Origin: Porphyridium purpureum
Taxonomy: Eukaryota > Rhodophyta > Bangiophyceae > Porphyridiales > Porphyridiaceae
Length of the DNA stretch: 64,000 nt
Direction: 5' to 3'
Assembly: GCA_008690995.1 (NCBI GenBank)
Contig: VRMN01000004.1
Span: 1,612,001-1,676,000, forward strand
The translations under genes and the position numbers were made by a program. Positions within the stretch are counted from its first letter, which is position 1, and every line of letters begins with the position of its first letter. The notes beneath the pieces were generated by a model, which was not told the origin of the DNA, made no database searches, and saw only the letters and a list, made by a program, of their open reading frames with translations. Below, one piece after another: positions 44,216 to 55,000 of the stretch.

Positions 44216-45205
44216 GTAGGCCCAAACACAAGCTTTCATTTGCAGAACACACCAGTAAACAATAGTCCCCTGCGCAAGAATTTTATAAATCGTAGGCGTG
44301 AGGAGCCTTCAGACAGGCCGACATTCTCGCCGAACTTTATTATTATCGACACAGACAGGGAAACACCAACATCGAAGGTTTGTGCGGGTGTAAGGCAGTA
44401 CCAGACGGCGCTGGGTTTCACAAGTGTCAGTACATGGGCTTGGGACACATCAGACCTGCCGATACTGGCCTGTTTGTACGCGTCTCTGCCGAAGCGCACG
44501 TTCGAGTGTGTATACCATCGAGGCGCATACGCGTAAGGAAGCCGCGACCGATTCCGATTCTACATAGCTGAGTAATGGCGAGACGTGTGCCTTGCCCCCT
44601 ATCTGTTTTGACCCCCTTCACCTTCCCTTTTTCACTGGACCCCGTCGTTTTTATAGTAAAGCAGATCATTTTACGAGTAAAACTTGAAAGGTTTTGACCT
44701 TTCGAAAGTCTCGGCGCAAGTTGTGAGCAATGTGAAAGCTGGAGATAGGATCGACGCGACTGGAGCGGAAACGGCGGGATCGTTCGCCCAGTGCAACAGA
44801 GGATCTGGTCCCGGGACGCGCAAGCAAGGTAGGTAAAACACGCAACGGAGCTGACGCCGCGGTATTGCTCCTCGTCTCAGTTTTATTCCCGAGCGGGAAC
44901 GGTGCGCTGGTGTTCGGCTCGTATGATGAGAAACAATATCACACATCACAGACCTGTGCTGACGCTCTATTCTGTGGAGAGACTTGATTCTGCAAATCTG
45001 ATACCGACCTCGAGCATACACAAGCCGCAACCTTGTAGACGAGGCCTACGCCTCCGTGTCGTGCCTTATGTGACAGCAAACTGACTGGTGTTCTCCTCTC
45101 TTGCGTTTTCCAAACTGAACTGCAACTCGATAGATTGTCTGAAGAACACCGGGGACGGAACAAGCCACCTCGTTAAATCGCGTGCGCGCGGATCTTTTGA
45201 ACTTG
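44216..45205. other. Intergenic region, no supported gene
   Basis: About 1 kb between the Tc1 relic and the cofH-like gene. Short frames on both strands lack family motifs. It may contain further decayed transposon sequence. Confidence 0.45.
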
Positions 45206-46543
45206 ATGGCCGGAGCACGACGGGGCCTCGAGTCCCTGCTGCGCCTTCCAAGCGTTTCTTCCACCGTCAAGAACGCGCTGGACTCTGTTCTCAGTGGCGG
45301 CATAATTTCGAGCCCGGAAGTGGTGGACCGGCTACTTAACGCCGGTCCGGATGAGTACGAAGCCATATGCGTTGCCGCCGACGAGCTGCGCAAGGCGCAG
45401 GTGGGTGACGCAGTCTCCTTTGTGGTGAACCGCAATATTAATTTCACGAACGTGTGCGTGAAGCGCTGCGGCTTTTGTGCGTTTAGTCGCGATGCCAAAA
45501 AATCTGACGAAGGTTACGTGCTGCCCATCAAGGAAGTTGTGCGCCGCGCGTCCGAGGCGAAAGCGCTGGGCGCAACAGAGGTGTGCATACAGGCCGGCTT
45601 GCTGCCACATATGGACGGAGTGAAGTATCTCCACCTGGTAGCCGCCATCAAGGAGGCAGAGCCATCGCTGCATATCCACGCCTACTCGCCGGAAGAGATA
45701 TTGTATGGAAGCAAACTGATGGATTTACCAGTAAGCGAGTACTTAAAGCACATGAAGGGAGCAGGACTCGGCTCGCTGCCTGGAACGTCAGCGGAAATTC
45801 TCGACAAGGAAGTGCGCAATCTCATCAGCCCAGGACGTATCTCGGTAGATAACTGGCTAGAAGTGATACGCACCGCGCATGGGCTGGGCATCCCAACGAC
45901 GTCAACGATGATGTACGGACACGCTGAAAAAATGAGCCATGTTGCGAGGCACTTGCTGCTCTTGCAGCAGACGCAGCGCGAAACGCAGGGATTCACAGAG
46001 TTTGTACCACTCAGTTTTGTGAGCGAGCATGCACCAATGGCACAGCCGGGATTCAGGGGCCCTCGTGCGAAACCAGTCACCGTGCGTAAAGGCCCGAGCC
46101 GCGTGGAACGCATTTTGGTTCATGCCGTGTCGCGGCTCGTACTGGGACGATTCATACCTAATCTGCAAGTGTCGTGGGTCAAGGAAGGTTTAGAAGATGC
46201 TAAATCAATCCTTGAATGCGGCGCAAATGACTTGGGCGGTACCCTGATGAACGAAAGCATCAGCACGGCCGCCGGCTCGCGCTTTGGCCAGCTCCAGACT
46301 CCGAGTCAGCTGAAGGCCGCCATTCGGGAGCTTCGGCGGGTCCCCGTCGAGCGCAGCACCACATATCGCGTCCTCAGACGGTTCGACGTGGATCCGGCGG
46401 CCGATGAGCGCGAGGCGACTGGCGCAGCTCAAAGTCCTCTTGATCAGGTGCAAGATCATGACGAACGCTTCGGCTCATACGCCACACTCATCCATGACGA
46501 ACGCTTCAAGTATGACAATGACTTTTCCACACGATTAACGTAA
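45206..46543 (+). CDS. cofH: Radical-SAM FO synthase subunit 2 (CofH type), stand-alone
   Basis: 445 residues from the first ATG (45206). The radical-SAM cluster motif C84-x3-C88-x2-C91 (VCVKRCGFCAFSR) lies behind a helical N-terminus. Further CofH features are TEVCIQAGLLP, IHAYSPEEI, SLPGTSAEILD, ISPGRISVDNW, TTSTMMYGH, and FVPLSFVSEHAPM. CofH condenses 4-hydroxybenzyl or tyrosine-derived radicals with a ribitylaminouracil. CofG then closes the ring to give FO (8-HDF), the deazaflavin antenna of many algal photolyases and the core of F420. The CofG half, fused in FbiC-type enzymes, is absent here. No clear transit peptide. The 3' end overlaps an opposing frame by 88 bp. Confidence 0.92.
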   Translation: MAGARRGLESLLRLPSVSSTVKNALDSVLSGGIISSPEVVDRLLNAGPDEYEAICVAADELRKAQVGDAVSFVVNRNINFTNVCVKRCGFCAFSRDAKKSDEGYVLPIKEVVRRASEAKALGATEVCIQAGLLPHMDGVKYLHLVAAIKEAEPSLHIHAYSPEEILYGSKLMDLPVSEYLKHMKGAGLGSLPGTSAEILDKEVRNLISPGRISVDNWLEVIRTAHGLGIPTTSTMMYGHAEKMSHVARHLLLLQQTQRETQGFTEFVPLSFVSEHAPMAQPGFRGPRAKPVTVRKGPSRVERILVHAVSRLVLGRFIPNLQVSWVKEGLEDAKSILECGANDLGGTLMNESISTAAGSRFGQLQTPSQLKAAIRELRRVPVERSTTYRVLRRFDVDPAADEREATGAAQSPLDQVQDHDERFGSYATLIHDERFKYDNDFSTRLT

Positions 46544-46950
46544 ATAGATGACTGGCTCTGGTCTAGATTCGATGATCCCTGTAATGACCCGCTCCCACAG
46601 CTTTGTGTGTCAGCATCTCTGTCGCCATCTGCGTTTTCGGCAGCTTGTCCATGGTGTGGAGTAGAATTGGGAGCAAAATCAGAGCCAATCATGACCACCA
46701 CACCAAGAAAACATGCGTCCCAGGCAACTTCCATTGCACTGCCGCCAACTTCAGCACTCGAGTCGGAAAGCGCGCATGCTAGAACATGAAAAAGCTCGTT
46801 GCGTGCCCAGCCAGAGCCGCTGTATTCTGTCTCAGCCTTGACCGAGCCCGTGAAGGAGCAAATGTCGATTCTCAAAAGCCTCGGAACCAAATTCTCATCG
46901 GCGACAGCACAGATGGACGCGCCGAGCAGGGCAGAATCGCCTTGCTGCAT
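46456..46950 (-). CDS. Unrecognised protein, possibly the last exon of a longer gene
   Basis: 164 codons on the minus strand from the ATG at 46950. Codon use and residue pattern look protein-like over the first ~85 residues (LLRIDICSFTGSVKAETE, NELFHVLACALSDSS, AWDACFLGVVVMIGSDF), followed by a Ser/Asp-rich tail. The 3' 88 bp overlap the cofH-like gene tail to tail. Just upstream, read on the minus strand, lies TTCCTTCCCAG (about 46968-46978), which could be a 3' splice site. The true N-terminus may therefore be in an upstream exon. No family recognised. Confidence 0.4.
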   Translation of the reverse strand: MQQGDSALLGASICAVADENLVPRLLRIDICSFTGSVKAETEYSGSGWARNELFHVLACALSDSSAEVGGSAMEVAWDACFLGVVVMIGSDFAPNSTPHHGQAAENADGDRDADTQSCGSGSLQGSSNLDQSQSSIYVNRVEKSLSYLKRSSWMSVAYEPKRSS

Positions 46951-47706
46951 TTGCGACGGCAGTATTTCTGGGAAGGAATGCGCAAGTTACGCAGGCGGTC
47001 TTCAAAAGACGAAAACCTGGGCGCTGCGTGATGATAATTAACGGCGCGGCCGTCATGTGTGCCGCGAATATGCACGTACACGCTGAGATTCACCACCCCT
47101 CAAGCCAACGACCTAGCGACAAGCGCATCACCGGGCTCACTGAATAGGATCTGCAGCGGTTAAGCTCAACATTGGCGGCCGACATTGGCAAGTCTGAACG
47201 CTGCTCCACGCAGGCGCTCTACAGGTCAGCTTCGGTCCACACTGAGACTGGAAACAAACGATGCGTCTGAGTGCCCCGAAGCGGCGCGTCATTGCCGCGA
47301 ATTACCAGCTTTAAGGGCCGCATGCAGCAAGCTGTTCTGTGCAATTTTTTTCTCGGTTAGCGGCACACAGCGTGCGCAACCAGTCATTCGTGCATGGCAA
47401 ACACGCATCAACGTCACAAGGAGCGACGTCTCGATTCTCCGGATCAAAAGCAACAAGCACGACCACCCGGCCACCTGTGGATGCGCGCCTCAGAGCAAGT
47501 CGACCAAGTGTGCGCTCTTTGGCACTCGTTCAGGCGTGTTCGTCCTCGGCTGAGGACCCGTCTTCAACCGAATTCGGTACGCTCTTGACACGAGATAGCA
47601 GACTCGTCTCCGCTCGCGTGCGTCGATCGCGCGCTAGGCGTCACGGCACGCGCCGGACGGTTGAAGCTTTCGGTCTCGAGCGTCAAACAGGAAGCGGCTC
47701 TGTTTC
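46951..47706. other. Intergenic region, no clear gene
   Basis: Contains overlapping short frames. The frame at 47339-48028 conflicts with the flavoprotein gene and is not credible. Any upstream exon of the minus-strand gene would lie here. Confidence 0.4.
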
Positions 47707-49224
47707 ATGTGCGGCGTCCCGGCCGCCGTCGTCATGGGAGGCCAAGTTCATGTCCGCTCGACAGCCCGCATGCGGCCCGGACGAGAAACAAAGGATGGCA
47801 TGCCAAACGCGCTTGCATTTGCGATCAGCATGCTGGAAACGCCGTCCGCGTCCGAGCGCCCGCGTCGTGTCGCGGTGGTCGGCGGTGGAGCGGCTGGTTT
47901 CTTCGCTGCAATTCAGGCCGCGACTTGTGCGCGCAACGCGAAGCGAGATCTGCAGGTGTCGATCTTCGAGGCCAACGCCAGCGTATTGGGAAAGGTTGCA
48001 ATCAGTGGAGGAGGGCGCTGCAACGTGACGCATGCAGCTTTTGATCCCGCTGTGCTAGCGGAAGGGTATCCGCGAGGACGGCGCGAGCTGCTGGGGCCAT
48101 TTGAGACCACCTTCAATGCGCGCGACACGGTCAATTGGTTTGAGCAGCATGGCGTCCCGCTCAAGATTGAAGAGGACGGTCGCATTTTCCCTGTGTCAGA
48201 TTCCAGTCAGAGCATTATCGATGCTCTGGTGCGCACGGCACAGAGCTTGAAAGTTCAAGTGCACTGCTCCTGCCCGGTCCAGCACATTCAAGTGCTCGAC
48301 GGGCAAGCGCAAGGTCGATTCCTTCTCAAACTGCGACGCCGGCTGGCCCAACAGGACAGCAACGATGAGCAGATGTTTGACCAGGTTCTCGTTGCGGCAG
48401 GCTCGAATCGTCAGGTGATGAGATGGATGCATGAGCTTGGTCACGAAATTTCTGCACCAGTCCCGTCGTTGTTCACGTTTGCTTCAAAGGATAGCCTGCT
48501 ACAAGGGCTGGCGGGAGTGTCGATCGAGGCCCAAGTTTCGCTTGTTTTGCCTGAAGAAGTGAAAAAGGGCTCGCGCAAGGCGTCGGCGCGGGCGTTCGGT
48601 CTCGTGCAGCGTGGTCCAGTCTTAATCACGCACGTTGGACTGAGTGGACCGGCAATATTGCGATTGTCTGCTTTTGGTGCGCGGCTCATTCATGACTTAA
48701 CTTACAAGTTTGATATAGCAGTGGACTTTTTGCCCAGCTCTGAATCGACCATGACGCTTGCGGCGATCGAGACGGCCAAGGTTCGCTATGCAAACAAAAT
48801 TGTCCGGTCCTTCTGTCCCTTGCGCACGGATCCGCTCGCTCAGACAACGAATGATGGTAGTGGGCTTTTGAAATCAAGTCCGTCGATTCCCAAGCGCCTG
48901 TGGCAGGCGTTGGTCGTCAGTACTCTGGGCACGTCACGCGAGACGATCAAGTGGAGCGAGCTTTCCAAGGCGGAGTGCGAAAGGCTGTGCCGCACCCTAC
49001 ACGGCTACGTGTGCCACGTTTCCCAAAAAGGGGCCTACAAGGATGAGTTTGTCACATGCGGCGGCGTCGCGTTGAAAAGTATCAATCTGAAGAGGATGGA
49101 GTCCAAGGTTGTGCCTGGCCTGTTCTTTGCCGGAGAGATCATGGACGTCGATGGCATTACGGGAGGTTGGAACTTCCAGAACGCATGGACTTCAGGCTAC
49201 ATTGCCGGCCAAAACCTCGGCTAG
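47707..49224 (+). CDS. HI0933/YhiN-family FAD-dependent oxidoreductase
   Basis: 505 residues. The Rossmann FAD site is at 54-70 (RRVAVVGGGAAGFFAAIQA), followed by VLGKVAISGGGRCNVTHA, the family hallmark, and DGRIFPVSDSSQSIIDAL. Near the C-terminus are ITHVGLSGPAILRLSA and the second nucleotide contact PGLFFAGEIMDVDGITGGWN with FQNAWTSGYIAGQ. The family is widespread in bacteria and plastid-bearing eukaryotes; its physiological substrate is poorly known. The first ~50 residues are Arg/Ala/Ser-rich and may be an organelle-targeting peptide; an ATG at about 47797 is an alternative start. It lies downstream of the cofH-like gene in the same direction, and a link between them is only suggested by proximity. 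Confidence 0.9.
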   Translation: MCGVPAAVVMGGQVHVRSTARMRPGRETKDGMPNALAFAISMLETPSASERPRRVAVVGGGAAGFFAAIQAATCARNAKRDLQVSIFEANASVLGKVAISGGGRCNVTHAAFDPAVLAEGYPRGRRELLGPFETTFNARDTVNWFEQHGVPLKIEEDGRIFPVSDSSQSIIDALVRTAQSLKVQVHCSCPVQHIQVLDGQAQGRFLLKLRRRLAQQDSNDEQMFDQVLVAAGSNRQVMRWMHELGHEISAPVPSLFTFASKDSLLQGLAGVSIEAQVSLVLPEEVKKGSRKASARAFGLVQRGPVLITHVGLSGPAILRLSAFGARLIHDLTYKFDIAVDFLPSSESTMTLAAIETAKVRYANKIVRSFCPLRTDPLAQTTNDGSGLLKSSPSIPKRLWQALVVSTLGTSRETIKWSELSKAECERLCRTLHGYVCHVSQKGAYKDEFVTCGGVALKSINLKRMESKVVPGLFFAGEIMDVDGITGGWNFQNAWTSGYIAGQNLG

Positions 49225-49638
49225 CCTTGACAACCGCCACCCGGAGTCGCCGTCCTTCATCTCGATCGCATGCGCGTTTCGCTCTGACGTCTCAAAACGT
49301 TGCTCATGGTTTATTTGTCGAAGCCAAGTTGGTGGCGCTGACGGTCACCGTACCACGCCTGCCTTCAAGCCAACGGCGCTAGCAAAGAGGCGTTGTATGG
49401 GAAAGGGAGAGAGCCAGAGTTTTCGTTGTTTATCAAGTTTCGAGTAAACGTCCTATAGAAGGCTCGTGCTTTAACGGGGGGTAGACGCACCCTCTCCGGA
49501 AGGAATGGCAGCTCTTGGCCAGGGCGGTGACGACTCTTACAAACCGGTTCAACTTGAAATTGTTACGTGTCGCGCCAATTCAGCCGTTTCATGGATTTAA
49601 ATGTTCCCATCCAAGAGACGCCCTGGGTGTGGAAAAAA
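49225..49638. other. Intergenic region, nothing seen
   Basis: 3' flank of the flavoprotein gene up to the Tc1 element. Only short frames. Confidence 0.5.
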
Positions 49639-50883
49639 CGTCTCTAACAATTAGCACACTGCAAAATTTGTCCATTCTCATAGTAAATTATGGACTCTTA
49701 ATATGAAGACATGTTTCGGAGGGGGAAACAGGATGCTCAAACAAATAGGACACAAGTGTTTTGGCGCGCCCGGCGGCGGCCAGTCGACAAGAAGAGGGCG
49801 ATTTTGGGCGGGATATGGGGCGCGCGGGTGCGTTGACCGAGGCGGAGAAGCGTGCCATTTGGGGATAGCTCGCGGAGGGGCTGAAACTGTCCGATATAGC
49901 CACGCGCGCGGATCGGTCAAGAAAAGGTGCACAGCGCTTTCTGGACCAGCCCAAAGCGGCCCCAGGCTACGTCGGCAATCCGAATGCCCGTAAATTCACA
50001 GGACCCGCTCAAACGCGCGTTTTGAATAAACTTAGAGCGGCTCCCTAGGAGCCCTCTAAAGGCTCTCACAATGCAGGTCAATACCGGCAGGTCCCAAAGG
50101 AAGCCAGTAAACCGTGAGACAGTGAGGCGCAATATGGCCGATGATCTGTCCTTTCGGCGTGCCATCGTCAGGCAGCCTCTTTCCCGTGAGAATCGGCTGT
50201 GTCGCGTGGCATTTGCCATGCAAAATTTGAATAAAATAGAAAAGCATGGAAAGTTCATCTTTACGGATGAAGAGAAGTTCAATTTAGATGGCTCTGATGG
50301 GTATTCTGGTCAGTGGGTCCCGACAGGAGAGCCTCCGGATCGAGTCCGCCGTCATACGGGCGGCGAGAGTGTGATGTTTCGGATGGCAATTTCTTCCGCT
50401 GGGAAGATGGCGCTCCTAAAGACCCCAGCAAGGATCACTTCAGAAAACTATGTAGCCATGCTGGAGTCCGCTCGAGTGGCGACCATCTTTAGTGAAACCC
50501 ATCTAGAAGGATGGACATTCATGCAGGACAATGCCCCTGCTCATGCAGCGCAGAATACGAAATCCTTCTTCACGCGCGAAACAGGCAGTATGAGTCTCTC
50601 TCAGAGCTGGAGGCTGAAATCATAGAAGTCTGGGCGTTGATCACGAACGCAGAGGTTCGGAGCCCTCTGACGGGGTGGAATGCACGTCTACACCGCTGCG
50701 TGAACATGGAGGGCACGACCGTCCAGAACATTTAGTTCCTAGATCTCCATATAGTCTCTCTTTGTCAAGTGTGCTATTTGTTTGAGCATCCTGTATCCCT
50801 CTCCAAAAAGTGTCTTCATGGTAAACTTTCATAATTTGCTATGGGAATGTGCAAATTTTGTAGTGGGCTAATTGTTTGAGACG
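49639..50883 (+). mobile_element. Tc1/mariner DNA transposon with ~118-bp terminal inverted repeats, inactive
   Basis: The left end (49639-49756, from CGTCTCTAACAATTAGC to the CACAAGTG block) is matched in inverse by the right end (50766-50883), about 80% identical over ~118 bp. The transposase is readable at 49815-50735: a helix-turn-helix (LTEAEKRAI, LKLSDIATRAD), then FIFTDEEKFNLDGSDG (first catalytic D), FMQDNAPAHAA (second D), and in another frame LSELEAEIIEVWALI with a C-terminal tail. In-frame stops occur near 49857 and 50047. The segment with the third catalytic residue (SPDLNPIE) is missing, with a frame change near 50570. It is a non-autonomous relic. Confidence 0.85.
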
Positions 50884-52082
50884 CTTTTTACTTGCAATGT
50901 ACGCCGTTGTAGTCGTGAGCGTAGTGATCGAGGCGCGTGTTTGGTGGCGGACTCGGTCCCACCCTCGGTCTTCCACTACGGAGTGTTTTCGTGGACCGTG
51001 CCTGTCGCACTTGAGTACAGTGTGTGTTTGCTTTTGTGCTGTGGTGGCTCTTTGCTCCTTCGCTTTGTGTGCGGGCTCTCTGCACATGTGTTTCCCCCGG
51101 CCCTCCTTCGCCCGCTATCGCTTCGGGGAGGTGAGACTCCTTTACAGCCGCGCATGCGCGGAGGATGAGCAGCGGTTGCGAATGCGAGGAAGTTTTCGTC
51201 CTTTGCGGACGCAGACCCTAGAGTATACAACGCGCGCTCGCATGGAGCGGCGACGCCGTAACAGAGTTGATTCAGAAGCAAGGACACAGCCGGTGAGAGA
51301 GATAAAGATGGTTTGCGGGAAATCCCGAGCGCCCGCACACGCAAGTGAGCCCGAGCCGAGGAGCGCGTAACGGGTTATCGGCCCATAACCGTTTATGCGT
51401 TCAAGAAAAACAACGGTCGCCATGTGTCTAGAAAGTGTTTTTTAACGATACGTTGCTTCAACTTACATTCCCCTCCCCTCCCTCCCTCCCCGTCTCCCCC
51501 CTTGCCGGATGGAGAACGATTCTGAACATGTATCCTATTTGTGCACACTTCAATTCTGAGATGCTGTACCCCCAAGTGTACACCCAGCGCGTCTCATAAA
51601 TCGGATCACGTTCAATCCATGTTCCGTCTGTGCTGTCAATTAATCCTCAGCTCTTTTCTATAGCCGCTGTGCTTGATCCTCACGACTCTCCCTCTCTCTG
51701 TGTGTGCTTGCTGGTCATCTACGACATGCACCCGCGCCAGTCTCTAGTAAAAACGCCGTGTCTCGTGCACACTCTGCTCACGCGTGTGGGCGGAGGTCGC
51801 TGTCACCTTCAACTGACTGATGAACTGCATAACAGCCCCGTTCTACTGAACAAAGCGCACTGGGACGATGTGTCTGAGACAATGGGGTATTCCGAGTACT
51901 GAATCCGCCGGGCAAGCCGTTGTGTGGCCACCGGAAGGTACGTATAAAATTATGAGCCGGCGCCATGTGAGCGGCCGTCTCCCCGCGAGGAACGATGGAA
52001 CGGAACGGAGGGCAAGGTACGGAAGGAAAAAAAGGCGGGAGGATTCAGCTTCCGCATTCGTGACAGAAGGAGAAGTTAAAGT
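50884..52082. other. Upstream region of ABCG paralogue B, no gene seen
   Basis: About 1.2 kb. It includes a CT-rich block (51470-51500) and a GTAC pair (GCTGTACCCCCAAGTGTACACC, 51564-51585), about 500 bp before the ATG. Frames such as 50876-51370 lack family features. Confidence 0.45.
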
Positions 52083-55000
52083 ATGGCTAGTTGGGCGAAC
52101 GCGCCGCAACGCGGCCGTCTGCTCGATGCCGCGAACCTAGAAGACTGCATCGGCGCCGTGCCGCCAAGGCTGTATGAGCACGGGCCGCGCGATCTGTGGG
52201 AGGAAAAGCACCAGGTCGAGGCCGCCATGGGCGAGTTCTGGAAGCGGGATTCGGCGCTGGATGTACATAGCGAGCACTTTGACTTTCGAGCGCTCCACGT
52301 TTGGCTCGCGGAAATGTACACGGATCACATGGGATGGAACACTGGCAAGGTGTCTCTCGCATTTGAACGCGTGTCTGTGACCGTGCCCGTACTGATCGGC
52401 GCCGGATCTGACGGAACGGTAAAGGAGTCCTTGATTGCCCCGCTCAAGGCCGTATACGAGTTTGTGAAAAGACGCATGCTTTTACGGACGGGACAGCTGA
52501 TCCTCGAGGACCATAAGGTCCTCGACAGTGTGTCGGGATACTGCAAGGCCGGTGAAATGCTGCTTATCGTGGGTCCACCCGGGTGCGGGGGCAGCACCCT
52601 GCTGCAGCTCTTGTCCCTTCGTGGAGCCTACTTTTCGAACAGAAGCGGGTCTGTGAAGTACAACAAAATTGACGTCATGGACCAGAGTACGCCGATGCTC
52701 GCCCCGCTCCGCAAAATGTGCTGCCTGATCAACCAAGAAGACACACACCTTGCACCTCTCAGTGTGTATGACACCATTCAATTTGCCGCAGACTGCCTCA
52801 TTCCCAGCATCATTCCGTTCGCACACTACATGCGCGAAGCGTACGTGATCAGTGTCGCCCGTTTCCTTGGGATCGAGCGCGTCTTCATGACTCCAGTTGG
52901 TGACGAGAACATCCGCGGCTGCTCAGGTGGCGAGAGAAAAAGAGTTACGATTGCAGAAATGATAGTGTCCGAGCTCGCTAAAGTCGTGCTTCTCGACACG
53001 TTCAACAAAGGTCTTGACGCCGCAGCGACGCTTGACATTACGCTCGAGCTAAAAAACCTTGCGCAGAAGCTGCATATCGCTGTGGTCGCAATCGTGCAGC
53101 AGCCCAGCTCGGGCGTCTTTGACGCATTCGACAAAGTGCTCGTACTTGACCAAGGCAAGACCATTTACTTTGGGCCGCCAGGCCAGGCGTGTGCTTACTT
53201 TGAGCAGCTTGGATTTAAAAAGCCCGAGTATCGCTCAGTGCCAGACTTTGTTTGCACCGTTTCGGATCCGGCCTCATTTGATGAGCTTGTCCCGCCAGCA
53301 AATCGCGATAGTGTTCCCGTTCAAGCAGAAGATTTTGCAAACGCGTTTCGCGACAGCCCGCTCTTTGCCGAGTGCGCAGAGCAACTTGAAAAGGGTCTCG
53401 ATGGGGGAGATCTTTTCATCAATGAGCACTGGAAGGAGCTGGTCGATCCAGAGATTGTCGCGTACCTGAATCGTGAGTCGCTTAATCCGCGGGGCCGCCA
53501 ATTGTGGGTGCTGCTGCGACGCAACTTTCGGCTTGAGCTTCTGGATTCAGGTACGTTGATTGGGGACTTTGTATTGAGCGTCGTGATTGGCCTACTGCTC
53601 GGTACACTGTTCCTGAATACGCCAGATACCCAAAACGGTGCGATCACGCGGACGGGCCTGATCTTCACACTGCTTGTATACGTAAGTATGACCGGCCTTG
53701 CCACGATCAGCCGCAAGTACGCGCTTCGGCACGTCTTTCTCAAGCAGCGCGAGGCGTCTTTTTATCAGCCGGGTTCCCATATCATCGCATCCTTTCTGGT
53801 AGACGCAACCTTTGCTGCTCTCAAGACGATTGTGTTTTCTGTTTGCTCGTACTGGCTGGCCAATCTGAACAGAAGCGCTGGCCGGTTCTTCCTATTCGTA
53901 CTCATCTGCTTTCTTGCGGCGATGACTGTGGACTCAATGGTGCGCCTGTTCAGCGTCGTGTTTGCGAGCCAGATTTCTGCGACCGGTGCGGCGGGTCTCT
54001 TCAATTTGATTTTTTTGCTCTTTTCGGGCTACCTCATCCCTCAGCCACAGATTGGTGGCTGGTTCGTGTGGTTATTTTGGCTCTCGCCCCTGCAGTATGC
54101 GTTCCAGGCGCTCGTTGCAAATGAAATGTACGGAAGGCCGATCACGTGCACACAAGGCGAGCTTCTACCAGTGGATCCATCCATTCCGGACGCATTCAAA
54201 ACGTGTCTGTATCCATCCGGCGAGGCGTATGCGACTTCTGCTCAGTATGTGCGCGAAGGTTTTGTGTGGGTTTGGTACAATATACTGATTCTGGTAGGCT
54301 TCATGGCTTTGCTCATGAGCGTCACAATCGTGCTTACGTACCGAATGCGGCCGACAGAGTATAAGTATCGTCGCCTGCTAAACGGCAGCCGCATTGCTGA
54401 TGAGGCTGAGATAGTCAAGCACGCAGAAAAGCAGCAGAGTCAGCGGACAGAAACACACTCAAAGCTTAAGAAGACCCCGTCAAAAAGTGTTGGTGCAAGC
54501 GGGAGCATTGTTGAGCCACACGTTGACGTCGATTTGAGGATGGCTCATCGGAAGCCAGCACTCCTTGTTTGGCGCAACCTGAGTTACACGGTTCCCATCG
54601 GCAAGGGCCAGACAAAGCAACTTCTAAAGGGTATTGACGGATTTTGCCGACCCGGTCGCATGATTGCTCTCATGGGCTCGAGTGGAGCGGGGAAGACAAC
54701 GCTGATGGATGTCGTGGCAATGCGAAAAACCATGGGTGTTGTTGAGGGTAGTATCTTGGTCAATGACTTCCCGCAGGACGAGTTCTTCTCTCGGTACTCA
54801 GGTTATGTCGAACAAATGGACGTTCACCAAGGCAAACTCACCGTTTACGAGAGTCTAGAGTTTTCTGCGCGCATGAGGCTTTCACCCGATGCGTCGGATG
54901 AGGAAGTGCAGGCCGTTGTCGAAGAAACGCTCGACGTGCTGCTGTTGGGGGATCGAGCAGACCAGCGGGTCGGTACGCCTGGTGTAGACGGGCTCCCCGC

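Noticed and set aside
47339-48028. 229-codon frame overlapping the start of the flavoprotein gene
   Set aside because: The FAD-binding motif of the overlapping gene is unmistakable; this frame is its shadow.
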